Source of the DNA: Eubacteriales bacterium
GTDB taxonomy: Bacteria; Bacillota; Clostridia; Lachnospirales; Lachnospiraceae
Direction of reading: 5' to 3'
DNA length: 37,310 nucleotides
Assembly (NCBI GenBank): GCA_030524175.1
Contig: JAUNHC010000048.1
Span: forward strand, 1-37,310
Of the stretch, positions 16,959-24,692 are shown in pieces. The notes beneath the pieces are model-generated. The model saw only the letters and a program-made list of their open reading frames with translations, was not told where the DNA came from and searched no databases. A program made the position numbers and the translations under genes. Position 1 is the stretch's first letter. Each line of letters begins with the position of its first letter.

Positions 16959-18107
16959 ATGGATATGTCAATTCGTTTCCCGCATTTGGGACTGGAACTG
17001 GATTATGTAGGGAAATCCCTCCACATTTTTGGTTTTGAAATCACAATATATGGAATCCTGATTGCAGTGGGAATGCTTCTTGGCATAGCCTTTGTGGTGC
17101 TGGAGGCGAAACGCAGCAATGAGAATCAGGACATGTATCTTGACATGGTGATAATTTCCCTGATCGCGGCTGTAGCAGGCGCCCGCCTGTATTATGTATG
17201 CTTTTCCTGGAACCTTTATAAAGGGAATATTCTTGAGATTTTTAATACCCGAAGCGGAGGGATGGCTATCTATGGGGGACTTCTGGGAGGATTGCTTGCC
17301 GCTGCTTTATTCTGCCGCATACGTAAGCTTCCTTTCTGGAAGATGGCAGATACTGCCAGTATGGGAATTCTCATCGGTCAGATAATAGGAAGATGGGGAA
17401 ACTTTTTTAACCGGGAATCCTTCGGGGAATATACCGACAGCAGTCTGGCCATGCAGCTGCCTTTATCCGCCGTCAGAGCCAGTGAAGTGACATCGCAGAT
17501 GCGGGAAAATCTTATTACAGACAATGGGATTTCTTACATTCAGGTACACCCTGTATTTCTTTACGAGAGCATTTGGTGTCTTGTTCTTCTCCTGTTTTTA
17601 ATGTTTTGGAGAAGAAAAAAGCTGTTTCAGGGTGAACTTATCATGGAGTATCTTGCTGGCTATGGGTTCGGGCGCTTTTTCATTGAATGGCTCAGGACTG
17701 ACCAGCTTTTGTTTCCCGGAACGAAAATTGCAGTTTCCCAAATAGTGTCTGCCTTCCTGTTTTTCTTTTTCGGCATAATTGTGATCGTGCGCCGTATCAT
17801 GGTGAAAAAGCGGGCGGCAGTACGTAAGCGCAGGAGAGAAAAAGCTCATGAAGCAAGAGAAGAGGCAGAGGAAACGCAGAACGATGCTGAGGAAAACCAT
17901 GAGAGCTCAGAGGAAGTACAAGGTGATGCCCACAAAGCCCCTGGGGAACCGGAGGAAACACAGGGCAGAGTTGAGACGATCCAGGAGACTTCAGAGGAAG
18001 CGCAGGAGATTACTTCTGAAGATCAGGAGACTTCAGAGGAAACTCAATGGAAGGATATCCAGCCGGAAGGATATTCAGAAGAATCTGAGGATAAGCCAGA
18101 AGCTTGA
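16959..18107 (+). CDS. lgt: Prolipoprotein diacylglyceryl transferase with long acidic tail
   Basis: A membrane enzyme that moves diacylglycerol from phosphatidylglycerol to the lipobox cysteine of prolipoproteins, such as the solute-binding lipoprotein at 32890. Core residues (about 1-275) have seven predicted membrane segments, the signature GRWGNFFNRESFGEYTD and HPVFLYES. After a basic stretch (about 272-292, VRRIMVKKRAAVRKRRREK), about 90 extra residues form a tail rich in Glu, Thr, Ser and Gln with repeated EETQ, ETSEE and SEEVQ-like units. Typical Lgt proteins are about 260-330 residues, and this is 382. AAGGTG precedes the start. Confidence 0.93.
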   Translation: MDMSIRFPHLGLELDYVGKSLHIFGFEITIYGILIAVGMLLGIAFVVLEAKRSNENQDMYLDMVIISLIAAVAGARLYYVCFSWNLYKGNILEIFNTRSGGMAIYGGLLGGLLAAALFCRIRKLPFWKMADTASMGILIGQIIGRWGNFFNRESFGEYTDSSLAMQLPLSAVRASEVTSQMRENLITDNGISYIQVHPVFLYESIWCLVLLLFLMFWRRKKLFQGELIMEYLAGYGFGRFFIEWLRTDQLLFPGTKIAVSQIVSAFLFFFFGIIVIVRRIMVKKRAAVRKRRREKAHEAREEAEETQNDAEENHESSEEVQGDAHKAPGEPEETQGRVETIQETSEEAQEITSEDQETSEETQWKDIQPEGYSEESEDKPEA

Positions 18108-18244
18108 TAAACTGATCGCAGGATATCAGGAAATGGGATGAGTCACCACTTTTCAGATTGAAAGCAGATGAAGAAGATAAGTTCAGAGTGCTTTTGATCT
18201 GAACAGTGGTATAAATTACCAATTAAAACCGGAAGGTATAAAAG

Positions 18245-18287
18245 AGCAGGAAATACTGTGCACAAGCATGGGATTTCCTGCTTTTTT
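18245..18287 (+). terminator. Intrinsic terminator after ychF-lgt
   Basis: A perfect 10-bp stem, AGCAGGAAAT (18245-18254) with ATTTCCTGCT (18273-18282), followed by six T (18282-18287). A small GGGC/GCCC hairpin lies just beyond. This separates lgt from the dcw cluster. The rest of the 18108-18365 gap holds only short dyads (GTTCAGA/TCTGAAC at 18181-18204) and AT-rich sequence with no ORF I would support. Confidence 0.9.
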
Positions 18288-18365
18288 GGGCCTTTTTGCC
18301 CATCATTACGCTGTATTTCAAAATTGTTAACATTCTTCTAAATAAAAAAAATCTCTGATTGCCAC

Positions 18366-18394
18366 TTGTATTTTCAGCCTAAATGGTTTAGAAT
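18366..18394 (+). promoter_or_regulatory. dcw cluster promoter (PmraZ)
   Basis: TTGTAT (18366-18371), a 17-base spacer, then TAGAAT (18389-18394, five of six matches). The predicted start near 18401 lies at the first MraZ box. The same two hexamers at the same spacing recur at 22766-22794. Confidence 0.6.
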
Positions 18395-18403
18395 AAGCAC
18401 ATA

Positions 18404-18449
18404 AGTGGTAGAAAGTGGAGAATAGTGGTGGCGAATGGAGGGAAAGTGG
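18404..18449 (+). promoter_or_regulatory. MraZ operator: five AGTGG repeats at helical spacing
   Basis: Direct repeats AGTGG at 18404, 18414 and 18424, a variant AATGG at 18434, and AGTGG at 18445. The spacing is 10, 10, 10 and 11 bases. MraZ is known to bind tandem G-rich repeats at about 10-bp spacing upstream of its own gene and repress the dcw operon. The position just after the -10 box and before mraZ fits autoregulation. Confidence 0.8.
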
Positions 18450-18472
18450 CAGACAAAACCATTTGCGCCCAG

Positions 18473-18499
18473 GAAGTACGAAGGGGAGATTCGTACTTC
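18473..18499 (+). other. Stem-loop in mraZ leader
   Basis: A perfect 10-bp stem, GAAGTACGAA with TTCGTACTTC, and a 7-base loop GGGGAGA, nine bases before the real AGGTGAG ribosome site. The loop itself resembles a ribosome site. There is no T-run, so it is not a terminator. It may affect mRNA stability or ribosome standby. Confidence 0.6.
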
Positions 18500-18518
18500 A
18501 TGAGAGTAGGTGAGTCAC

Positions 18519-18950
18519 ATGTTCATGGGAGAATACAATCACACAATCGACGCTAAGGGGCGTATGATTATCCCGTCTAAGTTCAGGGAACTCTTAGGGG
18601 AAGAGTTTGTACTGACCAAAGGACTGGATGGTTGTCTTTCCATTTATCCTATGGATGAATGGGGAGCCTTTGAAGAGAAGCTCAGAGCATTACCACTTAC
18701 AAATAAAAACGCAAGAACCTTCTCACGATTCTTTGTGGCAGGCGCTACAACCTGTGAGCTGGACAAGCAGGGGAGAATTCTCGTACCTCAGACGTTACGG
18801 GAGTTCGCTGGTCTGGATAAGGATGTGGTACTGACGGGAAATCTGAACCGTATAGAAGTCTGGAGCAAAGAGAAGTGGAGCGAGAATTGTAATTATGACG
18901 ATATGGATAGTATTGCAGAGGGTATGCAGGAAATGGGTATTGTCATTTGA
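18519..18950 (+). CDS. mraZ: Transcriptional regulator MraZ
   Basis: A DNA-binding protein with two AbrB/SpoVT-like swapped-hairpin units that forms rings and represses the dcw operon. It has 143 residues from the ATG at 18519, the usual size, and begins [19 protein letters not shown]. The second copy of the motif, [20 protein letters not shown], lies at about 75-95. AGGTGAG (18509-18515) supports this start. A GTG at 18510 lies inside that site. Its operator is directly upstream, and rsmH follows. Confidence 0.95.
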   Translation: MFMGEYNHTIDAKGRMIIPSKFRELLGEEFVLTKGLDGCLSIYPMDEWGAFEEKLRALPLTNKNARTFSRFFVAGATTCELDKQGRILVPQTLREFAGLDKDVVLTGNLNRIEVWSKEKWSENCNYDDMDSIAEGMQEMGIVI

Positions 18951-18985
18951 GCATTACGCAAAGTCAAATCCAACAGGAGACGGAA

Positions 18986-19921
18986 ATGGAATTTAATCAC
19001 AAATCTGTATTGCTGGAAGAAACCATTGAGGGCTTAAGGGTAAAGCCTGAGGGAATCTACGTGGATGGAACTTTAGGAGGAGCGGGACATGCCCTGGAGG
19101 TATGTAAAAGACTTTCTGCCAAGGGGAGATTTATTGGCATAGATCAGGACCAAGATGCAATAATTGCTGCGAGTGAAAGGCTGGCCGCCTACAGACAGGC
19201 GACGATCATTCGCAGCAATTATTGTTACATGGTACATGAGTTGGAAGCCCGAGGAATCCATAAAGTAGACGGGATTCTCCTTGATTTGGGAGTATCTTCC
19301 TATCAGCTTGACAATGAGCTGCGCGGTTTTACCTACCGCACAGATGCACCGCTGGATATGAGAATGGACCAGAGGCAGTCACTGACAGCCGGAGACATTA
19401 TCAACGGCTACGAAGAAAAAGAATTGTACCGTATCATTCGTGATTACGGAGAAGATAAATTTGCAAAGAATATAGCGAAACATATTGTGGCTGCCAGAGC
19501 GCAGTCACCCATTAAGACAACAGGGGAACTGACAGAGATCATACGAAGGGCCATACCCATGAAAATACAGGTCAGCGGCGGTCATCCGGCTAAGCGGACG
19601 TTTCAGGCTATCCGCATAGAGCTGAACCGGGAGCTTGACGTATTACGGGAATCCCTGGACGGAATGATCGATATGCTGGATGACGGCGGCAGGATCTGCA
19701 TTATTACTTTCCATTCACTGGAAGACCGGATCGTGAAGACGATTTTTCGGAAAAATGAGAATCCTTGTACCTGTCCGTCTGATTTTCCGGTTTGTGTGTG
19801 CGGGAAGAAGCCAAAGGGCAAAGTGATCACCAGGAAACCAATTCTTCCGGGTTCACAGGAAATGGAGGAGAATCCACGCTCCAAGAGCGCAAAACTGAGA
19901 ATATTTGAGAGAACATTATAA
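18986..19921 (+). CDS. rsmH: 16S rRNA m4C1402 N4-methyltransferase RsmH (MraW)
   Basis: A SAM-dependent enzyme that methylates N4 of C1402 in the ribosomal P site. It has 311 residues. Family landmarks: [17 protein letters not shown] at the N-terminus, [12 protein letters not shown] as the SAM loop, [53 protein letters not shown] and [23 protein letters not shown] lies six bases before the ATG at 18986. An in-frame upstream start overlapping mraZ (18947) would add 13 residues not typical of the family. Confidence 0.95.
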   Translation: MEFNHKSVLLEETIEGLRVKPEGIYVDGTLGGAGHALEVCKRLSAKGRFIGIDQDQDAIIAASERLAAYRQATIIRSNYCYMVHELEARGIHKVDGILLDLGVSSYQLDNELRGFTYRTDAPLDMRMDQRQSLTAGDIINGYEEKELYRIIRDYGEDKFAKNIAKHIVAARAQSPIKTTGELTEIIRRAIPMKIQVSGGHPAKRTFQAIRIELNRELDVLRESLDGMIDMLDDGGRICIITFHSLEDRIVKTIFRKNENPCTCPSDFPVCVCGKKPKGKVITRKPILPGSQEMEENPRSKSAKLRIFERTL

Positions 19922-19949
19922 TTTGCAGGAGTAGTTAAAGGGGCATAAA

Positions 19950-20516
19950 ATGGCGAAGACAAACAGGACGACAACAGCCAGAAGAAATTCAAATACCGCC
20001 AGAACCAATAAGGGAGTGTATGTAGAAGGAAATACCGCCAGAAGACTTCAGGAAATACCCGCAAGAAGGAATTATCCTGAACAGGTACCTGCTCAGAGAA
20101 ACCGCAGGCCGGCGGCCCGGCCTGTACAGGAAGTGCGGCAGCAGAAGCCGGCTCTTAGCAAGCAGGCTGTGAAAAACCGTCAGAAGGCTATGACGATGAG
20201 CCGGGGTTTTGTTGTATTTCTTGCTGCAGTATCAGTGGCAATCCTCTTTTTCTGTATTAACTATCTCCAGCTTAAATCAGAGATTACAGGGAGGATGAAG
20301 ACTGCAGCCACTTTGGAAGCAGAGCTTACACAGTTAAAAGAGGACAATGATGCTTATTACAGCCAGGTTACCTCAAATGTGGATTTAAGAACGATCAAGA
20401 AAATCGCAATCGGACGTTTAGGTATGAAATATCCGTCTGATGAGCAGGTTATGACATACCGGACAGAAGGAAACAGTTATGTGAGACAGTACCAGGATGT
20501 ACCTGATTCAAAGTAG
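19950..20516 (+). CDS. ftsL: Cell division protein FtsL-like
   Basis: A small single-pass division protein assigned by layout and position between rsmH and the first PBP, since FtsL sequences diverge strongly. It has 188 residues. A long N-terminal cytoplasmic region (about 1-80) is very rich in Arg, Asn, Gln and Pro and strongly basic, with repeated NTARR-like units. A membrane segment (about 86-106, FVVFLAAVSVAILFFCINYL) is followed by a short coiled coil (about 108-140, AATLEAELTQLKEDNDAYY) and IGRLGMKYPSDEQV, which resembles the family's C-terminal end. FtsL normally bridges FtsQ/DivIB and FtsB/DivIC to activate FtsWI. The basic tail is longer than in Bacillus FtsL. Confidence 0.8.
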   Translation: MAKTNRTTTARRNSNTARTNKGVYVEGNTARRLQEIPARRNYPEQVPAQRNRRPAARPVQEVRQQKPALSKQAVKNRQKAMTMSRGFVVFLAAVSVAILFFCINYLQLKSEITGRMKTAATLEAELTQLKEDNDAYYSQVTSNVDLRTIKKIAIGRLGMKYPSDEQVMTYRTEGNSYVRQYQDVPDSK

Positions 20517-20524
20517 GTGATTGA

Positions 20525-22762
20525 TTGAGCAATAAAAGAGATCGAACGAAAAGAAAACCAAAGAGAAAAATAAATTATCAAATGAGAAGGAAGCTAGTAA
20601 TGCTGTTTGGAGTGGTGTTACTAGCTTTAGTAGGTTTGACGGCCAGAATTACGTATATCAATGCCACCAGCGGCAGTAAGTACAAGAAGCAGGTTCTAAG
20701 TCAGGCCCAGCAGAAGTATGAGAGCCGTGTGCTGCCGGCAAAGAGAGGTGACATTTACGATAAGAACGGAAACCTTCTGGCAACCAGCAATAAGGTTTAC
20801 AATGTCATCCTTGACTGTAAGGCAGTGAATTCCGATGAGGATTATGTGGAGCCTACAGTTCGGGCCCTTACAGAAGTATTGGGGCTGGATGAGGAGGATG
20901 TCCGTTCCAGGCTTACCTCCGAAAAGACGAAGAACAGCCAGTACCAGATCCTTAAGAAGCAGCTCTCTATGGATGAGAAAAAAGCTTTTGAGGAATATAC
21001 CACTGTTCCGGAAGAAACAGTACTGACAGCTGAGCAGATAAAAGAAAGGAACAATGTTAAGGGGATATGGTTCGAGGAGGATTATCTTCGTATTTATCCG
21101 TTTAATGAGACAGCCTGCGATACCATCGGATTTACTTTTGAACGTGACGTGGCTGACTGGGGCCTGGAGGGATACTATAACAGTACCCTTACAGGAATTG
21201 ACGGCAGGCAGTACGGTTATTTCAACAACAATTCTGATGTGGAGCAGACTATTATTGAACCTACAAACGGAAAAAGTATTGAGACGACCATTGATATCGG
21301 AGCACAGCAGATCGTAGAGAAGTATGTCAACGGCTTCAATGAACTGATGGGGGCAAAGAATGTGGGTGTGATCGTGGAAAATCCTTCCACTGGTGAGATC
21401 ATTGCCATGGACGGAGGCGACCGCTATGACCTCAATACTCCCAGAGATTTGTCAAATGTTTATACGGAAGAAGAAATTAAGAAAATGAATGATGCTGAGA
21501 CTGTGGATGCACTTAATTCTATGTGGAGCAATTACTGCATCACAGATGCTTATGAGCCGGGTTCCACTGTGAAGCCTATTGTAATGGCATCAGCCCTTGA
21601 AAAAGGAGCAATCTCTTCCAATGACAGTTTTGTGTGCGATGGATTCCAGAACTTCGGCGCTGAGGGAAGCATCACCACCATCAAGTGTGCTGCCTATCCG
21701 GGAGCTCATGGAACAGAGAGTTTATCAGAGGTTATAGCTAATTCCTGTAATGACGGAATGATGCAGATAGCCGCCAAGATGGGGAACGAACAGTTTATCA
21801 AAGCACAGAGCCTGTTTAATTTCGGGACAAGGACAGGTATTGACCTTCCAAATGAAGGTGCAGGCATTATCCATACCACTGAGACCATGGGCGAGACTGA
21901 GCTTGCCTGCTCGGCTTTCGGACAGGGATTTACCTGTACTATGATCCAGGAGATCAACGCCATGTGCGCTGCCATCAACGGAGGTTATTATTACCAGCCT
22001 CATCTTGTCACAAGGATTAAAGACAGCAACGGCGGTGTGATCAAAAACATTACGCCTACGCTTCTCAAGCAGACAATATCCTCCAATATATCCGCAGATA
22101 TCCGCAGCTACATGCAGGCCAGCGTGGAGAGCGGTACCAGCCATTACTCCAAAGTGGAGGGCTACAGCTCAGGGGGTAAGACAGGAACAGCGGAGAAGCT
22201 TCCCCGGGGAAATAAGAAATATCTTGTATCCTTTATCGGGTTTGCGCCGGTGGATAACCCGGCAGTAGTTATCTATGTGGTAGTGGATGAACCTAACGCA
22301 GAGGATCAGGCAACCAGTACTTATCCCCAGTATATCGCTCAGGGGATACTTTCTGAATTGCTTCCTTACCTGAATGTTGCCCCTGATGAAGCATCTGACG
22401 GTTATGTACCTGAGACAGAGATTTGGGAAGGCTTTAACGGTCACCTGAAGAGTACCTCAGGAGCCGATGTTGATGAATATGGAAACCTGGTGGACGGTGA
22501 GGGCAACCGAATTGACCTTGAAGGAAACCGCATTGACGAAAATGGTTATCTTCTGGATGAAAACGGAGATTACCGGCTGGATGACAACGGAGAGTACATT
22601 ATGTCCCAGAATGTGGGAACTTCGGGCAGTACGGAGGGCAATCTTCCTGAAGCCGTATCCGACACCAGTGTGCCGGGGCCGCTGGAGGACGATTCAGACC
22701 CCATCCAGGGAAATGACATGGAAAGCGAAGGTCTGACCAACGAGGAAGCCGGTCTGGAGTAA
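20525..22762 (+). CDS. ftsI: Class B penicillin-binding protein (FtsI/PBP2B type) with repeat tail
   Basis: The septal peptidoglycan transpeptidase partner of FtsW. It has 745 residues. A basic cytoplasmic N-terminus and a membrane anchor (about 26-46) precede the dimerisation domain, which contains KRGDIYDKNGNLLA. The transpeptidase domain has all three motifs: STVK (Ser347), SCN (407-409) and KTGT (552-555). There are no PASTA domains. Instead an acidic extracellular tail (about 620-745) contains six D-x-x-G-type repeats (650-692). The start is TTG. AGGTGA (20515-20520) overlaps the ftsL stop and sits four bases upstream, while the first in-frame ATG at 20582 has no comparable site and would cut off the basic N-terminus. 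Confidence 0.92.
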   Translation: MSNKRDRTKRKPKRKINYQMRRKLVMLFGVVLLALVGLTARITYINATSGSKYKKQVLSQAQQKYESRVLPAKRGDIYDKNGNLLATSNKVYNVILDCKAVNSDEDYVEPTVRALTEVLGLDEEDVRSRLTSEKTKNSQYQILKKQLSMDEKKAFEEYTTVPEETVLTAEQIKERNNVKGIWFEEDYLRIYPFNETACDTIGFTFERDVADWGLEGYYNSTLTGIDGRQYGYFNNNSDVEQTIIEPTNGKSIETTIDIGAQQIVEKYVNGFNELMGAKNVGVIVENPSTGEIIAMDGGDRYDLNTPRDLSNVYTEEEIKKMNDAETVDALNSMWSNYCITDAYEPGSTVKPIVMASALEKGAISSNDSFVCDGFQNFGAEGSITTIKCAAYPGAHGTESLSEVIANSCNDGMMQIAAKMGNEQFIKAQSLFNFGTRTGIDLPNEGAGIIHTTETMGETELACSAFGQGFTCTMIQEINAMCAAINGGYYYQPHLVTRIKDSNGGVIKNITPTLLKQTISSNISADIRSYMQASVESGTSHYSKVEGYSSGGKTGTAEKLPRGNKKYLVSFIGFAPVDNPAVVIYVVVDEPNAEDQATSTYPQYIAQGILSELLPYLNVAPDEASDGYVPETEIWEGFNGHLKSTSGADVDEYGNLVDGEGNRIDLEGNRIDENGYLLDENGDYRLDDNGEYIMSQNVGTSGSTEGNLPEAVSDTSVPGPLEDDSDPIQGNDMESEGLTNEEAGLE
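22472..22600 (+). repeat. Six tandem D-x-x-G repeats in FtsI tail
   Basis: This segment encodes residues 650-692 of the FtsI-type PBP: DEYGNLV, DGEGNRI, DLEGNRI, DENGYLL, DENGDYRL, DDNGEYI. The unit is seven residues (one unit eight): Asp, two variable residues, Gly, two variable residues, then an aliphatic. The repeats lie outside the cell, after the catalytic domain. Confidence 0.85.
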
Positions 22763-22765
22763 CTG

Positions 22766-22794
22766 TTGTATGACAGTAACCAGAAACTTAGAAT
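22766..22794 (+). promoter_or_regulatory. Candidate promoter for second PBP
   Basis: TTGTAT (22766-22771), 17 bases, TAGAAT (22789-22794). It begins four bases after the ftsI stop, and both hexamers and spacing are identical to the mraZ promoter at 18366. Transcription would start near 22801, at the foot of the hairpin that leads into the second PBP gene. Confidence 0.5.
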
Positions 22795-22795
22795 A

Positions 22796-22848
22796 CCCCT
22801 GCAGAGACGAGTCATATATTACTATGACAATCTCTGCGGGGGTTTTTT
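22796..22848 (+). terminator. Terminator-shaped hairpin abutting PBP start codon
   Basis: CCCC-T-GCAGAGA (22796-22807) pairs with TCTCTGC-GGGG (22831-22841) with one bulged T. An inner helix GTCATA/TATGAC (22811-22816, 22823-22828) extends it. Six T (22843-22848) follow, and the next base begins the ATG of the downstream PBP. It has every feature of an intrinsic terminator, yet leaves no room for a normal ribosome site. The only G-rich stretch (22838-22842) is within or beside the 3' arm. Confidence 0.75.
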
Positions 22849-24615
22849 ATGAAAAAAAATAAAACATTCCACAAGAAAAAGGTGTGGGTGGTTTTTCTCT
22901 GCTGTACACTGCTTTTGCTGGGACTGATAGGAAGACTGGTTTACCTTATGGGCTTCCGCTCAGATTACTATTACGAAAAAGCTCAGGACCTTCATGAAAG
23001 AGAGCGTGATATCAAGGCTGCCAGAGGGCAGATCCTGGATGCGAAAGGTAAGGTTCTGGCAGCCAATAAGACAGTATGTACCATTTCTGTCATCCACAGT
23101 CAGATCAAAGATCCGGAAAAGGTGATATCCATACTTTCCAAGGAGTTATCCATGGATGAGGCTGCCATCCGCAAGAGGGTTGAGAAAGTTTCCTCTATTG
23201 AGAGGATCAAGACAAATGTGGAGAAAACTGTGGGAGATACCATACGTGACTATGAACTTCCGGGGGTGAAGGTAGACGAAGATTACAAGAGATATTATCC
23301 TTATTCCTCACTGGCATCCAAGGTGCTGGGATTCACAGGAGGAGACAACCAGGGGATTATTGGCCTGGAAGTAAAATATGAGGAAATCTTAAGCGGTACG
23401 CCTGGAAAAATTCTTACCACTACAGATGCAAGAGGGGTGGAAATTGATGAAATCGGAGAAAGCCGTATTGACCCGGTTGCGGGAGACAACCTTCAGATCA
23501 GCCTGGATGCCAATATTCAGGAATTTGTCCAGCAGGCGGCTCTTAAAGTAATGGAAGAAAAGCAGGCAGACAGGGTTTCAATCCTTCTCATGAATCCTCA
23601 GAACGGGGAGATTTATGCCTGTGTCAATGTTCCGGAATTTGACTTAAATGAGCCTTTTACATTGAATACTGACACAGATACTTCCGGCCTCAGCCAGAAT
23701 GAGAAACAGGACCTGCTGAATCAGATGTGGAGAAATCCTTGCCTTAATGATACCTATGAACCAGGCTCCACCTTTAAAATCATCACCATGTCCGCAGGAC
23801 TTGAGGAAGGCGTGGTATCGCTTAACGATTCTTTCTACTGTCCCGGATATAAGGTGGTGGATGACAGAAGGATCCACTGTGCAAACAGAAACGGTCACGG
23901 GGCAGAAGACTTTCTTAAGGGGGCAGAGAATTCCTGCAACCCTGTATTTATTGAGGTGGGACTACGTTTGGGTGTGGACAATTATTACAAATATTTCCAG
24001 CAGTTTGGCCTGCTGAAAAAGACAGGAGTGGATCTGCCCGGGGAAGCAGGGACCATCATGCATAAAAAGGAAAACATGGGCGATGTGGAGCTGGCAACGG
24101 TAGCTTTCGGACAGTCATTCCAGATCACCCCCATACAGCTTGCCACTACAGTCAGTTCCCTCATAAACGGCGGAAACAGAGTAACTCCCCATTTCGGAGT
24201 TACAGTACAAAGCCCTGACGGTACTTATGTGAAAAAGATTGAATATCCTGTGGAGTCAGGCATTGTATCGGAAAAAACCTCTGAGACAGTGCGGTATATT
24301 CTGGAACATGTGGTATCAGAGGGATCAGGTAAAAATGCTAAGATTGAAGGTTATACCATCGGAGGCAAGACTGCCACCTCACAGACACTGCCCAGAAGTG
24401 CAAACCGCTATATTTCTTCCTTTTTAGGATTTGCTCCGGCGGAAAATCCCCAGGTACTGGCACTTTGTATCATCCACAATCCTCAAGGTGTGTATTACGG
24501 AGGGACCATTGCCGCTCCTGTTGTCAGAAGTATCTTTGACAATGTGCTGCCTTATCTGGGAATTGAGAAAACAGCACCTGTAGAAAATGTGACGCCTACG
24601 CCCACTGAGGGTTGA
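22849..24615 (+). CDS. Second class B penicillin-binding protein (SpoVD/FtsI-like), KTA variant
   Basis: A membrane-anchored transpeptidase of 588 residues that follows ftsI directly, as spoVD follows pbpB in Bacillus. Membrane anchor about 12-32, then a dimerisation domain with RGQILDAKGKVLA. Motif 1 is STFK (Ser307) in YEPGSTFKIITMS, motif 2 is SCN (362-364), and the third motif reads KTAT (Lys507, Thr508, Ala509) in place of the usual KTGT. It has no C-terminal PASTA domain, unlike Bacillus SpoVD, and ends in a short Thr/Pro-rich segment. No good ribosome site is visible because a terminator-like hairpin touches the ATG. A sporulation role is plausible by position but not shown. Confidence 0.88.
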   Translation: MKKNKTFHKKKVWVVFLCCTLLLLGLIGRLVYLMGFRSDYYYEKAQDLHERERDIKAARGQILDAKGKVLAANKTVCTISVIHSQIKDPEKVISILSKELSMDEAAIRKRVEKVSSIERIKTNVEKTVGDTIRDYELPGVKVDEDYKRYYPYSSLASKVLGFTGGDNQGIIGLEVKYEEILSGTPGKILTTTDARGVEIDEIGESRIDPVAGDNLQISLDANIQEFVQQAALKVMEEKQADRVSILLMNPQNGEIYACVNVPEFDLNEPFTLNTDTDTSGLSQNEKQDLLNQMWRNPCLNDTYEPGSTFKIITMSAGLEEGVVSLNDSFYCPGYKVVDDRRIHCANRNGHGAEDFLKGAENSCNPVFIEVGLRLGVDNYYKYFQQFGLLKKTGVDLPGEAGTIMHKKENMGDVELATVAFGQSFQITPIQLATTVSSLINGGNRVTPHFGVTVQSPDGTYVKKIEYPVESGIVSEKTSETVRYILEHVVSEGSGKNAKIEGYTIGGKTATSQTLPRSANRYISSFLGFAPAENPQVLALCIIHNPQGVYYGGTIAAPVVRSIFDNVLPYLGIEKTAPVENVTPTPTEG

Positions 24616-24692
24616 TAAATCAGCAAAAAAGCCTTATACTAGAAGATGCTAAAAAATTAATAAAAAACGAAAGAATTATGAGAGGTGTGAGG

